DNA from: Streptomonospora nanhaiensis
GTDB taxonomy: Bacteria > Actinomycetota > Actinomycetes > Streptosporangiales > Streptosporangiaceae
Length of the DNA stretch: 64,000 bases
Direction: 5' to 3'
Assembly: GCF_026642255.1 (NCBI RefSeq)
Contig: NZ_CP113264.1
Location: 2,294,001-2,358,000 of the forward strand
Shown: positions 8,941 to 17,935 of the stretch, one piece after another
Layout of the letters: every line of letters starts with the position of its first letter
Numbering within the stretch: the stretch's first letter is position 1
Notes under the pieces: model-generated
Database searches by the model: none
Told to the model about the DNA's origin: nothing
What the model saw: the letters and a program-made list of their open reading frames with translations, nothing else
Position numbers and translations under genes: made by a program

Positions 8941-9546
8941 TCACCGGGCGGGGTTGTCGACCACCAGGTCGGCGTGCTCCCGGGGGCGGTTCTCCGCGTA
9001 GAAGGACTCCTCCTGCTCAGCCCACACGCGCCTGTAGGGCGCGTACACCGGAGCGTCACCGCGGGCGTCCAGCCGCCGGGCGCGCTCGTCGCCGGGTGCG
9101 GCCACCCAGACCAGCAGGTCCAGGAGGCCGCGTCCGGCGACGGCGCCCGAACCGGTCCCCTCGACCACCAGGACCCCGCCCGCGGCGACGTCCCCGGGCA
9201 GCGGCGTCCACCCCCGCGCGAAGCCTCCCCGCTCCCAGTCGTAGCGACGCCAGGCCGCCAGCTCCCCCCGGGACAGCGGTTCGAGGACCCACTCCCGCAA
9301 CAGCGCGGGCGCCTCGGCCAGCCCCTCCCACCCCGGGTAGAGGTCCTCCATGGACAGCACGGCCGCCGGCCGGCCCCGGCGCGCGAGCGCCGCGCGCAGC
9401 CGTGCGGCCACCGTGCTCTTGCCCGAGCCGGAGCGGCCCTCGACCGCGACGACCCGCGGCCCGCCCGGGGGGCCTCCGGAGGGAACCGCCTCTGCGAGCG
9501 CCTCCTCCCAGCCGTCGGCGGCGGTGCTGATGCGTGGTGCGTTCAC
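8941..9546 (-). CDS. Uridine kinase-like P-loop NTPase
   Basis: Protein of 201 residues from a GTG. The Walker A motif is GRSGSGKST at about residues 36-44, followed by LSMEDLYPGWEGL, the kind of DLYPG segment seen in uridine kinase-like and related small-molecule kinases of actinobacteria. GGVLVVEGTGSG resembles the Walker B/substrate region. The likely reaction is ATP-dependent phosphorylation of a small hydroxylated substrate, but whether uridine is the substrate is not shown. It is divergent from the ROK regulator gene, with 112 bases between the starts. The confidence applies to the fold; the substrate is uncertain. Confidence 0.8.
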   Translation of the reverse strand: MNAPRISTAADGWEEALAEAVPSGGPPGGPRVVAVEGRSGSGKSTVAARLRAALARRGRPAAVLSMEDLYPGWEGLAEAPALLREWVLEPLSRGELAAWRRYDWERGGFARGWTPLPGDVAAGGVLVVEGTGSGAVAGRGLLDLLVWVAAPGDERARRLDARGDAPVYAPYRRVWAEQEESFYAENRPREHADLVVDNPAR

Positions 9547-9591
9547 GTTCGGACCCTAACCGGCGCGGGAGCCGAGTTCCGGCTTGCGTTC

Positions 9592-9606
9592 AATGCTTGT
9601 AGCATT
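9592..9606. promoter_or_regulatory. Short inverted repeat in the divergent kinase/ROK promoter region
   Basis: AATGC-N5-GCATT, perfect 5-bp arms, about 50 bp before the ROK start. It could be an operator for the ROK protein or part of the divergent promoters. The evidence is symmetry alone. Confidence 0.3.
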
Positions 9607-9658
9607 CCTCGCAGCAGCGCCGAAGCGCTGGGGAGTGCCGACCGCAAAGGGGCCACTG

Positions 9659-10834
9659 GTGACCGACGCCGCAGCGACGCCGGGATCTCAGTCCTCCCTG
9701 CGCCGGGCCAACGAGCGCCGGGTCGTGGACGTGCTGCGGCGCGACGGCACGCGCACCCAGGCCGAGCTGGCCCGGACCACCGGGCTGTCGGCCGCGAGCG
9801 TGTCCAACATCGTGCGCGGCCTGCGCGCCGCCGGGACCGTGTCGGTGCGCGACACCTCCTCCAACGGCCGGCGCGCGCGTGCCGTCACGCTCCTGCGCCC
9901 GCCCGGCACCGTCGTCGCCGTCGACTTCACCGCCGACAGCGTCCGCGTCGCGGTCGGCGACAGCGAGGGCAACATGCTGGCCCGCGAGGAGATCGACTAC
10001 GACGTGGGGTCCGACGCCGACCGGGCGGTGCGCCGCGCGGCCTGGCTGGCCGAGACCACCCTCCAGCGCGCCAGGATCGACCTGGGCACGGTCTCGTCCG
10101 TGGTCGCCTCGGTGCCGGGGCCCATCGACCCGGGCACCGGTGCGGTGGGGCACATCTCCTGCGTGCCCCGGTGGGCGGGGTTCCACCCCGCCAGGGCGCT
10201 GACCGAGCGGCTGGGCCTGGAGGTCCTGGCCGAGAACGACGCCAACCTCTCCGTCCTGGCCGAGCAGCACCGCGGGGCGGGCACGGGGGCCGAACACGTC
10301 ATCCACCTGGTCATCGGCGACGGCGTGGGGGCGGGCATCATGATGTCCGGCCGGCTCTTCCGCGGCGCGGGCGGAACGGCGGGGGAGATCGGGCACATCG
10401 CGCTGGACCCGCGCGGCCAGGTCTGCCGGTGCGGCAACCGGGGCTGCCTGGAGACCTTCGTCGGCGCGAACTACCTGCTGGACATGCTGCCGCAGAACAC
10501 CGACGTCGCCCGGGGGCCGGGGCCGGCACGGGTGGGCGACCTGGTCGGGGCGGCCACGGAGGGCGACCCCGGGAGCCGCCGGATCATCGCGGAGGCGGGC
10601 ACCGCGCTGGGCCAGGGGATCGCGATCATGGCCAACCTGTTCAACCCGGACCGCGTGATCGTCGGCGGCGACCTGGCGGAGGCCGGGGAGCTGCTGCTGG
10701 ACCCGATGCGGCGGGCGATGGAGCTGGGATCGCTGGGCAGCGCACTGGAGCGGCTCTCGCTGGTGCGCGGCGAACTGGGGCGGGACGCCGCCCTGTACGG
10801 GGCGCTGCGCATGGCCTCGCAGCACTCGAACTGA
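9659..10834 (+). CDS. ROK-family transcriptional regulator (XylR/NagC type)
   Basis: Protein of 391 residues from the GTG at 9659, six bases after AAAGGGG; the frame is open further up but that extension does not look conserved. Residues about 12-70 are a winged helix (NERRVVDVLRRDGTRTQAELARTTGLSAASVSNIV is its recognition region). The ROK domain follows with VVAVDFTADSVRVAVGD, a glucokinase-like phosphate loop (VIGDGVGAGIMM) and the zinc motif CRCGNRGCLE. Because it has both the DNA-binding and ROK domains it is a sugar-responsive regulator, not a sugar kinase. The xylose-type ABC transporter downstream in the same direction is the probable target, with a palindromic operator at 11052-11101. 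Confidence 0.93.
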   Translation: MTDAAATPGSQSSLRRANERRVVDVLRRDGTRTQAELARTTGLSAASVSNIVRGLRAAGTVSVRDTSSNGRRARAVTLLRPPGTVVAVDFTADSVRVAVGDSEGNMLAREEIDYDVGSDADRAVRRAAWLAETTLQRARIDLGTVSSVVASVPGPIDPGTGAVGHISCVPRWAGFHPARALTERLGLEVLAENDANLSVLAEQHRGAGTGAEHVIHLVIGDGVGAGIMMSGRLFRGAGGTAGEIGHIALDPRGQVCRCGNRGCLETFVGANYLLDMLPQNTDVARGPGPARVGDLVGAATEGDPGSRRIIAEAGTALGQGIAIMANLFNPDRVIVGGDLAEAGELLLDPMRRAMELGSLGSALERLSLVRGELGRDAALYGALRMASQHSN

Positions 10835-11051
10835 TCCCCCCGCCCCGCCGGGCCGCGCGCGTGCGCTCCCGCGGACTTCCGACGGGGCGGCGCGGGTGCC
10901 GGCGCAGACCGACCCGGAGGCCGATCGGGGGTGAAGGGCCGGTGAACCGCGAGGTCACCGCCTGCGCCGGGCCGGTCACGGGTAAAACCTGAGACTTCCT
11001 CACATGGACGCCCACGCTCGGGTCCCCGCTCTGGCCTGGGTTTTTGATTCA

Positions 11052-11107
11052 TTCAGCTCCTGAACTCAAGACCCGTGATGTTTCGGTTATGTGTTCAGGA
11101 GTTGACG
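11052..11107 (+). promoter_or_regulatory. Operator/promoter region of the sugar ABC operon
   Basis: Two related palindromic elements lie in this 355-bp gap. TTCAG-CTC-CTGAA is at 11052-11064. Overlapping it, CTCCTGAAC (11057-11065) is a perfect inverted copy of GTTCAGGAG (11093-11101), 27 bp apart. TTGACG at 11102-11107 is a good -35 candidate; its -10 is weak. The arrangement fits a looping or two-site operator for the ROK protein encoded just upstream. The rest of the gap (10835-11051) shows nothing I can name. Confidence 0.5.
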
Positions 11108-11190
11108 CCAAGGTGGCGACGGGGTTTGACTGCACACCACCACTCGCGAGTTCTCCACCGTGAAACCCCCCGTCATGAGAGGCACCAGCG

Positions 11191-12330
11191 TTGAGTACAC
11201 GACGCTTCGCACCGCACCGCAGGGCCACCGCAGGCCTGGCGGCCACCGCCGCACTCGCCCTCCTCGCCTCCGGCTGCGCCGGCCTCACCACCACCGGTGG
11301 CGAGGGCGAGCAGGAGACCCAGAGCGTGGAGGAGGGCTTCCACGTCGGCCTCCTCCTCCCCGAGCTCCAGACCGCCCGCTACGAGGCCTTCGACAAGCCC
11401 TACTTCGAAGAGGCGCTCAACGAGCTCTGCCCGGAGTGCGAGCTCTCCTACGCCAACGCCGACCAGGACGTCGACGAGCAGCAGACCCAGGCCCAGGCCA
11501 TGCTGACCGACGGGGTGGACGTCCTGGTCCTCGACGCCGTCGACTCCGCCGCGGCGGCCGGAACCGTCAACGAGGCCAGGTCCCAGGGCGTGCCGGTCGT
11601 GGCCTACGACCGCCTCGCCGAGGGCGGCGTCGACATGTACGTCTCCTTCGACAACTTCCGGGTCGGACAGGTCCAGGGCGAGGCCCTGCTCGCGGCCCTG
11701 GAGGAGGACGGCAACGAGGACGGCCAGATCGTCATGATCAACGGCTCGCCCACCGACCCCAACGCGGCGGACTTCAAGGCGGGCGCCCACGACGTCCTCG
11801 ACGGCGCCGTCGAGATCGGCCAGGAGTTCGACACCCCGGACTGGTCGCCCGACCAGGCCAACAGCCAGATGGAGGGCGCGATCACCTCCCTGGGCGTCGA
11901 CGAGATCGCCGGCGTCTACTCCGCCAACGACGGCATGGCCTCGGGCGTCATCTCGGCCCTGCGCAGTGCCGGGGTCGCGGTCGAGGACCTTCCGCCCGTC
12001 ACCGGCCAGGACGCCGAGCTCGCCGGGATCCAGCGCGTCGTCGCCGGTGAGCAGCACATGACCGTCTACAAGGAGATCCGCCCCGAGGCCGAGGTCGCCG
12101 CCGCAATGGCGGTCGCCCTGGGCACGGGCGAGGACCTCCAGCTCGACGGCTACGAGATCACCGAGGTCGAGGACGCCAACGGGGAGGCCGTCACCGCGGT
12201 CCTGCTCGACGTCATCGTCGTGACCGAGGACAACGTCCTGGACACCGTCGTGGCCGACGAGGTCTACAGCGTCGAGGAGATCTGCACCGACGACTACGCC
12301 GACACCGACTTCTGCCAGGAAAACCTCTAG
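11191..12330 (+). CDS. Sugar ABC transporter substrate-binding lipoprotein, XylF-like
   Basis: Protein of 379 residues from the TTG at 11191, eight bases after GAGAGG. It has a lipoprotein signal peptide with lipobox LASGC and Cys29 as the predicted lipidated residue, so the protein is anchored outside the membrane. The mature part is a type I periplasmic-binding-protein fold of the D-xylose group: HVGLLLPELQTARYEAF, then DVLVLDAVDSAAAAGTV, VPVVAYDRLAEGGVDMYVSF and VYSANDGMASGVI. These match the order of conserved segments in XylF-type proteins. It is the first gene of a three-gene transporter operon controlled by the ROK gene. Xylose is the best guess for the ligand, but no xylose catabolic gene is in the window. 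Confidence 0.92.
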   Translation: MSTRRFAPHRRATAGLAATAALALLASGCAGLTTTGGEGEQETQSVEEGFHVGLLLPELQTARYEAFDKPYFEEALNELCPECELSYANADQDVDEQQTQAQAMLTDGVDVLVLDAVDSAAAAGTVNEARSQGVPVVAYDRLAEGGVDMYVSFDNFRVGQVQGEALLAALEEDGNEDGQIVMINGSPTDPNAADFKAGAHDVLDGAVEIGQEFDTPDWSPDQANSQMEGAITSLGVDEIAGVYSANDGMASGVISALRSAGVAVEDLPPVTGQDAELAGIQRVVAGEQHMTVYKEIRPEAEVAAAMAVALGTGEDLQLDGYEITEVEDANGEAVTAVLLDVIVVTEDNVLDTVVADEVYSVEEICTDDYADTDFCQENL

Positions 12331-12415
12331 AAGCGGCGCGAAGTCCCCAGCGCTCGGGGGCGGGCGGCTGAGTCCGCACCGCCCCCGGCCGGGACGAGGA
12401 GAGAGAAACGAGCGC

Positions 12416-13216
12416 ATGAGCACACCCGTCCTGGAACTGTCCGGGATCTCCAAGACCTTCGGCGCCGTCAGGGCCCTGAGCGAGGTCGACTTCCAGGTCC
12501 GCCCCGGCGAGGTCGTCGCCCTGCTCGGCGACAACGGCGCGGGAAAGTCCACACTGGTCAAGGTCATCGCCGGCGTCCACCCCGCGGACAGCGGCGGGAG
12601 CATCGCGTGGGACGGAAAGCCGGTCGGCATCTCCGCCCCCGCCGACGCCCAGCGGCTCGGGATCGCGACGATCTACCAGGACCTCGCCCTGTGCGACAAC
12701 CTGGACATCGTCGGCAACCTGTTCCTGGGCAACGAGAAGCTGCACTTCCCCGGAACCCTCGACGAGGTCGAGATGGAGAGCCGGGCCAGGGAGCTCCTCG
12801 ACTCCCTGTCGGTGAGCATCCCCGACCTGCGCGTCCCCGTGGCCTCCCTCTCCGGGGGCCAGCGCCAGATCATCGCCATCGCCCGCTCCCTGCTGGGGCA
12901 GCCGCGCGTGGTCATGCTCGACGAGCCGACCGCGGCCCTGGGAGTGGCCCAGACCGCCCAGGTCCTCGACCTGATCGAGCGCCTGCGGGACCAGGGGCTC
13001 GGCGTGGTCCTGATCAGCCACAACATGGCCGACGTCCGCGCGGTCGCCGACCGCGCCGTGGTGCTGCGGCTGGGCCGCAACGCGGGGGACTTCCCCATCG
13101 CGGAGACCAGCTACGAGGAGATCGTGGCCGCCATCACCGGGGCCGCCGACAACCCGGTCAGCCGCCGCTCCGACCGCACCGGCTCCTCGGCCCTGGCCAC
13201 GGAGGACAACCGATGA
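12416..13216 (+). CDS. Sugar ABC transporter ATP-binding protein, single-domain
   Basis: Protein of 266 residues starting 85 bases after the binding protein. Walker A is GDNGAGKST (about 38-46), the Q-loop is IYQDLALCDN, the signature is SLSGGQ (about 143), Walker B is VVMLDEPTAAL and the H-loop His is in LISHNMADV. A complete ATPase, but only one nucleotide-binding domain: RbsA/XylG-type partners of CUT2 sugar transporters usually carry two in about 500 residues. It therefore resembles the single-domain FrcA-type ATPases and should act as a homodimer. Its stop overlaps the start of the permease by four bases (ATGA), so the two are translationally coupled. Confidence 0.93.
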   Translation: MSTPVLELSGISKTFGAVRALSEVDFQVRPGEVVALLGDNGAGKSTLVKVIAGVHPADSGGSIAWDGKPVGISAPADAQRLGIATIYQDLALCDNLDIVGNLFLGNEKLHFPGTLDEVEMESRARELLDSLSVSIPDLRVPVASLSGGQRQIIAIARSLLGQPRVVMLDEPTAALGVAQTAQVLDLIERLRDQGLGVVLISHNMADVRAVADRAVVLRLGRNAGDFPIAETSYEEIVAAITGAADNPVSRRSDRTGSSALATEDNR

Positions 13217-14493
13217 CACAGCAGACCCACCTCTCCCACGAGTCCGAGGACGGGACACCCGAAGCGGGCGAGGCCAGGCGCGACCCCCGCCTCCTCGCCA
13301 CGGCGGCCTCTCCCCGGGGCTGGCTCCAGGCGCTCCGGCGCAACCTGAGGGGCGGGGAGCTCGGCCCCCTCCCCGTCGTGGTCGGACTGCTGCTGATCGG
13401 CATCGTCTTCCAGTCGATGAACGACCGGTTCCTGTCCCCGCAGAACCTGTCCAACCTCACCGTGCAGATCGCCGCCGTCGGCCTGATGACCACCGGCGTC
13501 ATCATGGTGCTGCTCCTCGGCGAGATCGACCTGTCGATCGGCTCGGTCTCCGGGCTGTCCGCGGCGGTCCTGGCAGTCCTCGCGGTGAACACGGGCCTGC
13601 CCGAGTGGGCCGCCATCGCCGCGGCCGTCGGGGTCGGGCTCCTGATCGGCCTGCTCCACGGCGTCATCTTCGCCAAACTGGGGGTGCCGGCCTTCGTGGT
13701 CACCCTCGCGGGCCTCCTCGGCTGGCAGGGCGTGCACCTCTACCTGATGGGCGCCGACGGCACCATCAACACCAGTCCCAGCGGCGCCATCGCGATGCTC
13801 ACGCAGACGTACTTCGTCCCCTTCATGGGATGGGCCATCGCCGGCATCGTCATCGTGCTCTACCTGATCGCCGTCTTCGCGGTCGAACGGCGCCGGCGCC
13901 TGGCGGGGCTGCCCTACAAGCCCCTGGAGGAGGTCCTCTTCCGCGCGGCCCTGCTCACGGTGCCGATCGTCGGCGGCGTCTGGGTGCTCAACCAGTACAA
14001 GGGCGTGCCCCTGGCGTTCCTCATCTTCGTGGGCTTCGTGGTCGTCCTCGACCTCGTGCTGCGCAAGACCCGCTACGGGCGGATGGTCTACGCCGTCGGC
14101 GGCAACTCCGAGGCCGCCCGCCGGGCGGGCATCAACGTCGACCTGATCCGCATCTCGGTGTTCGGCATCGCGTCGACCCTGGCCGCGCTCGGCGGCATCA
14201 TGCTGGTCTCCCGCAACTTCGCCGCCAGCGTCTCCACCGGCAGCGGGGCGGAGCTGATGATGGCCATCGCCGCGGCCGTCATCGGCGGGACGAGCCTCTT
14301 CGGCGGCCGGGGCAACGCCTACTCCGCCCTCCTGGGCGGCCTGGTCCTGGGCGCGATCACCTCCGGCCTCCTGCTGCTCCAGATGGACACCTCGGTGCGC
14401 TTCATGATCACCGCGGCCGTCCTCCTGGTCGCGGTCATCCTCGACGCGGTCTCGCGGCGGGGCCGCAAGACCCACGCACGGGGCGGTGCCTAG
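13213..14493 (+). CDS. Sugar ABC transporter permease, XylH-like
   Basis: Protein of 426 residues from the ATG at 13213, which overlaps the ATPase stop. A hydrophilic N-terminus of about 50 residues is followed by 10 or more membrane segments. The CUT2/branched-chain permease signature is seen: VIMVLLLGEIDLSIGSVSGLS near residues 95-115 and AAVIGGTSLFGGRG near 355-370. The insertion VERRRRLAGLPYKPLEEVLFRAALL in mid-protein is typical of XylH, which is longer than RbsC-type permeases. It forms the channel for the sugar delivered by the upstream lipoprotein. A strong hairpin 28 bases after the stop ends the operon. Confidence 0.93.
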   Translation: MTQQTHLSHESEDGTPEAGEARRDPRLLATAASPRGWLQALRRNLRGGELGPLPVVVGLLLIGIVFQSMNDRFLSPQNLSNLTVQIAAVGLMTTGVIMVLLLGEIDLSIGSVSGLSAAVLAVLAVNTGLPEWAAIAAAVGVGLLIGLLHGVIFAKLGVPAFVVTLAGLLGWQGVHLYLMGADGTINTSPSGAIAMLTQTYFVPFMGWAIAGIVIVLYLIAVFAVERRRRLAGLPYKPLEEVLFRAALLTVPIVGGVWVLNQYKGVPLAFLIFVGFVVVLDLVLRKTRYGRMVYAVGGNSEAARRAGINVDLIRISVFGIASTLAALGGIMLVSRNFAASVSTGSGAELMMAIAAAVIGGTSLFGGRGNAYSALLGGLVLGAITSGLLLLQMDTSVRFMITAAVLLVAVILDAVSRRGRKTHARGGA

Positions 14494-14520
14494 GCGTACT
14501 GACCTGAGAGATCGGTGACG

Positions 14521-14552
14521 CGGGAGGCGGGGGCGGTGCTCCCCGCCTCCCG
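14521..14552 (+). terminator. Terminator of the sugar ABC operon
   Basis: CGGGAGGCGGGG (14521-14532) pairs perfectly with CCCCGCCTCCCG (14541-14552), with an 8-nt loop, 28 bases after the permease stop. Confidence 0.7.
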
Positions 14553-14690
14553 TCCGGCCCGGTCCGGCGCCCCGTGCGCCGGGCCGGGCCCCCGCCGTCC
14601 GCCGGGTCGCGGACGCGCACCCGATTCGGTCATCCCATGCTCCTATCTCCTAATCCCGGTAGGGATGAGTGAGATGTAACGTCCCACGGC

Positions 14691-15527
14691 GTGCCCGCAG
14701 ATATCTCCGCAGTCCCGCCCCCGTCCGCCCTCCCGATCCACCCGGCCGCCGCCCCGGCGCTCGCGGAGTACTTCTCACCGACCGGCCACGGCCTCCTCGG
14801 GGAGTCGGACCTGTGGGCGTTCGTCCTCGTGTGCGTCGTCGCGATCGTGCTCGGGGCGGCGGTCCAGAGCGCCGTCGGCCTCGGACTCGGCCTGGTCGCC
14901 GCGCCCGTCATCTCCTTCCTCGACCCCACGCTGATGCCGGGGAGCCTGCTGGTGACGGTCATCGTCCTGCCCGTCCTGACCCTCTTCCAGGAGTGGCGGC
15001 ACGTGGACTGGCGGGGGCTCGCGTGGGGCCTTCCCGCGCGCGTGCCCGGGACCGTGCTGGGGGTGTGGGTGGTCGCCGTCCTGGAACCCCGCGCCCTCGC
15101 CGGCGCCGTCGGCGTCATGGTGCTCGTCGCCGTCGCCCTCTCGGTCCTGTCCCTGCGCGTGCGCATCACCCCGGGGTCGCTCGTGGCCGCGGGGGCCCTG
15201 TCCGGCTTCGCGGGCACCGCCACCTCGGTGGGCGGACCGCCGATGGCCCTGCTCTACCAGCACGAGGAGCCCTCGCGGGTGCGGGCGACCCTCGCCGCGT
15301 TCTTCCTGTTCGGCGGCGCGTTCTCCCTGGCGGCGCTCACCGCGGGCGGCCAGATGGACGTCCGCACCGCCGTGGTCGGTGCTGCCGCCGTCCCCTTCGT
15401 CGTCCTCGGGTTCCTGCTCGGCAACCTCCTGCGCCGCCGCTTCGACGCGGGGCGGCTGCGCGTGGCGATGCTGTGCGTGGTGGGCGCCTCCGCCGCCGGC
15501 CTGCTCGCACAGGCCGTCCTCGGGTGA
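14691..15527 (+). CDS. TSUP (TauE/SafE) family membrane transporter
   Basis: Protein of 278 residues from a GTG with a weak upstream ribosome-binding site, so the exact start is uncertain. After about 40 residues it is almost entirely membrane segments, around eight, in two similar halves: LGAAVQSAVGLGLGLVAAPV in the first and LSGFAGTATSVGGPPMALLY in the second. These are the glycine-rich repeats of the TSUP family, whose members export sulfite, sulfoacetate or similar organosulfur anions. Nothing nearby fixes the substrate; the sulfur operon is 46 kb away. The gene stands alone between two intergenic gaps. Confidence 0.85.
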   Translation: MPADISAVPPPSALPIHPAAAPALAEYFSPTGHGLLGESDLWAFVLVCVVAIVLGAAVQSAVGLGLGLVAAPVISFLDPTLMPGSLLVTVIVLPVLTLFQEWRHVDWRGLAWGLPARVPGTVLGVWVVAVLEPRALAGAVGVMVLVAVALSVLSLRVRITPGSLVAAGALSGFAGTATSVGGPPMALLYQHEEPSRVRATLAAFFLFGGAFSLAALTAGGQMDVRTAVVGAAAVPFVVLGFLLGNLLRRRFDAGRLRVAMLCVVGASAAGLLAQAVLG

Positions 15528-15664
15528 CCCCGGACACGTCCGGGGCCGCCGGGACGCGCGGGGCGGACCCGGGGAGCCCCGGCCTCCCCGGAGCGCCCTC
15601 GGGCACCCCCGGCCCGGGCAACTGGGACAACTCCGTTCCCGAAACCGAGTAATGTACGCCAAAA

Positions 15665-15679
15665 CCCGCGATACGCGGG
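15665..15679. repeat. Short hairpin in the dxs upstream region
   Basis: CCCGCG-ATA-CGCGGG, perfect 6-bp arms. It lies in the 361-bp gap before dxs and may end the TSUP transcript or act as an operator. Confidence 0.4.
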
Positions 15680-15785
15680 GCGTTCCGCGCGGCTCCGGCC
15701 GCCTGGCGGGGGGTCCGCCGCGCGCGGGCCGCCTCCGGGGTCGTAGCCGTCGCAGGGCTGGGTAGGACCCGTGGACGCACACCCA

Positions 15786-15805
15786 TAAACTCGGGTATGT
15801 ATACC
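15786..15805 (+). promoter_or_regulatory. dxs promoter -10 with overlapping palindrome
   Basis: TAAACT at 15786-15791 is a plausible -10 (with TAGGAC at 15763-15768 as a poor -35, 17-bp spacer). A perfect 12-bp palindrome, GGTATGTATACC, covers 15794-15805, where transcription should start. Such GTATGTATAC-like sites are typical of GntR-type repressors; which protein binds here is unknown. Confidence 0.45.
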
Positions 15806-15888
15806 TGCCGGTAGCCAAAACCGGCCCACGTCAGGGGCCCGGGCTGGCACACTCAACGGACACGCTGGACGAGGGGACTGACGAGACA

Positions 15889-17817
15889 GTGGCACTGTTC
15901 GAGTCGATACACAATCCGGAAGCTCTCAAGAAGCTTCCGGCCGACCAGCTCCCGACGCTGGCACAGGAGATCCGGGACTTCCTGGTCGACTCCTGCTCCC
16001 AGACCGGCGGGCACCTCGGTCCCAGCCTCGGGGTGGTCGAGCTGACCATCGCCCTGCACAGGGTCTTCGACTCGCCGAAGGACCCCATCCTGTTCGACAC
16101 GGGCCACCAGGCCTACGCGCACAAGGTCCTCACCGGCAGGCACGACTTCTCCGACCTCAAGTCGGAGGGCGGGCTCTCCGGCTACCCCTCCCGTGCGGAG
16201 TCCGAGCACGACTTCGTCGAGAACTCGCACGCGTCCACCGCGCTCTCCTACGCCGACGGCATGGCCAAGGCCAACGAGGTGCGGGGCCGCAGGGACCGCA
16301 CCGTGGTCGCGGTCATCGGCGACGGCGCCCTCACCGGCGGCATGGCCTGGGAGGCGCTCAACAACATCGCCGAGCGCAAGGACCGCCGCCTCGTCATCGT
16401 CGTCAACGACAACGGCCGCTCCTACTCGCCGACCAGGGGCGGGCTCGCCGACCACCTCGCCTCACTGCGCATGGCCCCCGGCTACGAGCAGGCCCTGGAC
16501 CTGGCCAAGACCACCCTCAACCGCACCCCGGTCGTGGGCCAGCCCATCTACGAGGCCCTGCACGGCCTCAAGAAGGGCATCAAGGACGCCATCCAGCCGC
16601 AGATGATGTTCGAGGACCTGGGGCTCAAGTACCTCGGCCCCATCGACGGCCACGACGAGCAGGGCCTGGAGAAGGCCCTGCGCCGCGCCCGCGACTTCGG
16701 CGGCCCGGTCATCGTGCACTGCATCACCCAGAAGGGCAAGGGCTACGCCCCGGCTGAGAACCACGACGAGGACCAGTTCCACGCCCCGGGCCCCTTCGAC
16801 GTCGCCACCGGCCTGGCCAAGCCCGGGTCGAAGGCCGTCAAGTGGACCTCGGTCTTCGCCGACGCCATGGTGGAGATCGGCGCGGAGCGCGAGGACGTGG
16901 TGGCCATCACCGCCGCCATGCTCCACCCCACCGGTCTCAACAAGTTCGCGGACGCCTACCCGGACCGCATCTTCGACGTCGGCATCGCCGAGCAGCACGC
17001 CGCCACCGCGGCCACGGGCATGGCCATGAACGGCCTGCACCCGGTGGTCGCGGTCTACGCGACCTTCCTCAACCGCTGCTTCGACCAGGTGCTCATGGAC
17101 GCCGCCCTGCACCGCCAGGGCGTCACCTTCTGCCTGGACCGCGCCGGGATCACCGGCAACGACGGCGCCAGCCACAACGGCATGTGGGACATGTCCATCC
17201 TCCAGGTGGTCCCCGGACTCCGCCTGGCCGCCCCCCGCGACGCCGAGCGCCTCCGCCTCCTGCTCAACGAGGCGGTCGCCGTCGACGACGCCCCCACCGT
17301 CGTGCGTTACCCCAAGGGCGCCGTGGCCGAGCAGGTGGACGCGGTCGGCCGGATCGGCTCCATGGACCTGCTCCGCCGCGCCGCCGACGACGGCCACGCC
17401 AAGGACCTGCTCATCGTCGGCGTGGGCACCATGGCCCAGGTCGCCTGCGAGGTCGCCGACCGGATGGCCGTCCAGGGCATCGGCGTCACCGTCGTCGACC
17501 CGCTGTGGGTCAAGCCGCTGGACGAGGCCCTGGTCGGCGAGGCCGCCGAGCACAGCGTCGTGGCCGTCATCGAGGACAACGGCCGCACGGGCGCCGTGGG
17601 TGACGCGGTGGCGCGCCTGCTGCGCGACCACGACGTGGACGTGCCGGTGCGCACGTTCGGCATCGCCCAGGAGTTCCTGGACCACGCCAAGCGCGACGAC
17701 ATCCTCCGGGCACAGGGGCTGACGCCCCAGGAGCTGTCCCGCAAGCTCACCGGGACGGTCTCCCGGTACACGGAGACGCGCAAGGGCGCCGAGGAGCTGG
17801 CCGACGAGAAGGCCTGA
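15889..17817 (+). CDS. dxs: 1-deoxy-D-xylulose-5-phosphate synthase
   Basis: Protein of 642 residues from a GTG, full length for the family. It joins pyruvate and glyceraldehyde 3-phosphate with loss of CO2, the first and usually rate-limiting step of the MEP isoprenoid pathway; it also supplies thiamine and pyridoxal synthesis in bacteria that use those routes. Visible motifs: [18 protein letters not shown] near residue 45, [16 protein letters not shown], the thiamine diphosphate motif [16 protein letters not shown] near 144, the transketolase pyrimidine domain ([18 protein letters not shown]) and the C-terminal domain. It is monocistronic, with a palindromic promoter upstream and a 20-bp terminator stem downstream. 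Confidence 0.98.
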   Translation: MALFESIHNPEALKKLPADQLPTLAQEIRDFLVDSCSQTGGHLGPSLGVVELTIALHRVFDSPKDPILFDTGHQAYAHKVLTGRHDFSDLKSEGGLSGYPSRAESEHDFVENSHASTALSYADGMAKANEVRGRRDRTVVAVIGDGALTGGMAWEALNNIAERKDRRLVIVVNDNGRSYSPTRGGLADHLASLRMAPGYEQALDLAKTTLNRTPVVGQPIYEALHGLKKGIKDAIQPQMMFEDLGLKYLGPIDGHDEQGLEKALRRARDFGGPVIVHCITQKGKGYAPAENHDEDQFHAPGPFDVATGLAKPGSKAVKWTSVFADAMVEIGAEREDVVAITAAMLHPTGLNKFADAYPDRIFDVGIAEQHAATAATGMAMNGLHPVVAVYATFLNRCFDQVLMDAALHRQGVTFCLDRAGITGNDGASHNGMWDMSILQVVPGLRLAAPRDAERLRLLLNEAVAVDDAPTVVRYPKGAVAEQVDAVGRIGSMDLLRRAADDGHAKDLLIVGVGTMAQVACEVADRMAVQGIGVTVVDPLWVKPLDEALVGEAAEHSVVAVIEDNGRTGAVGDAVARLLRDHDVDVPVRTFGIAQEFLDHAKRDDILRAQGLTPQELSRKLTGTVSRYTETRKGAEELADEKA

Positions 17818-17830
17818 CCCCCGGGCGCCG

Positions 17831-17873
17831 CGCGGACCGGCCCGGACGGGACCCCCGTCCGGGCCGGTCCGCG
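17831..17873. terminator. dxs terminator
   Basis: A perfect 20-bp GC stem (17831-17850 against 17854-17873) with a 3-nt loop, beginning 14 bases after the dxs stop. One of the strongest hairpins in the window. Confidence 0.8.
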
Positions 17874-17935
17874 TCCGGGACACGGCGCACCGCGGCCGAC
17901 CCCTCGATCCGTCCCCGGGCTGTCAGAATGGGACC

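Noticed and set aside
14500..14520. CTGAGAG resembling part of a TPP riboswitch
   Set aside because: The rest of the riboswitch consensus is missing and the next element is simply the terminator of the sugar operon.
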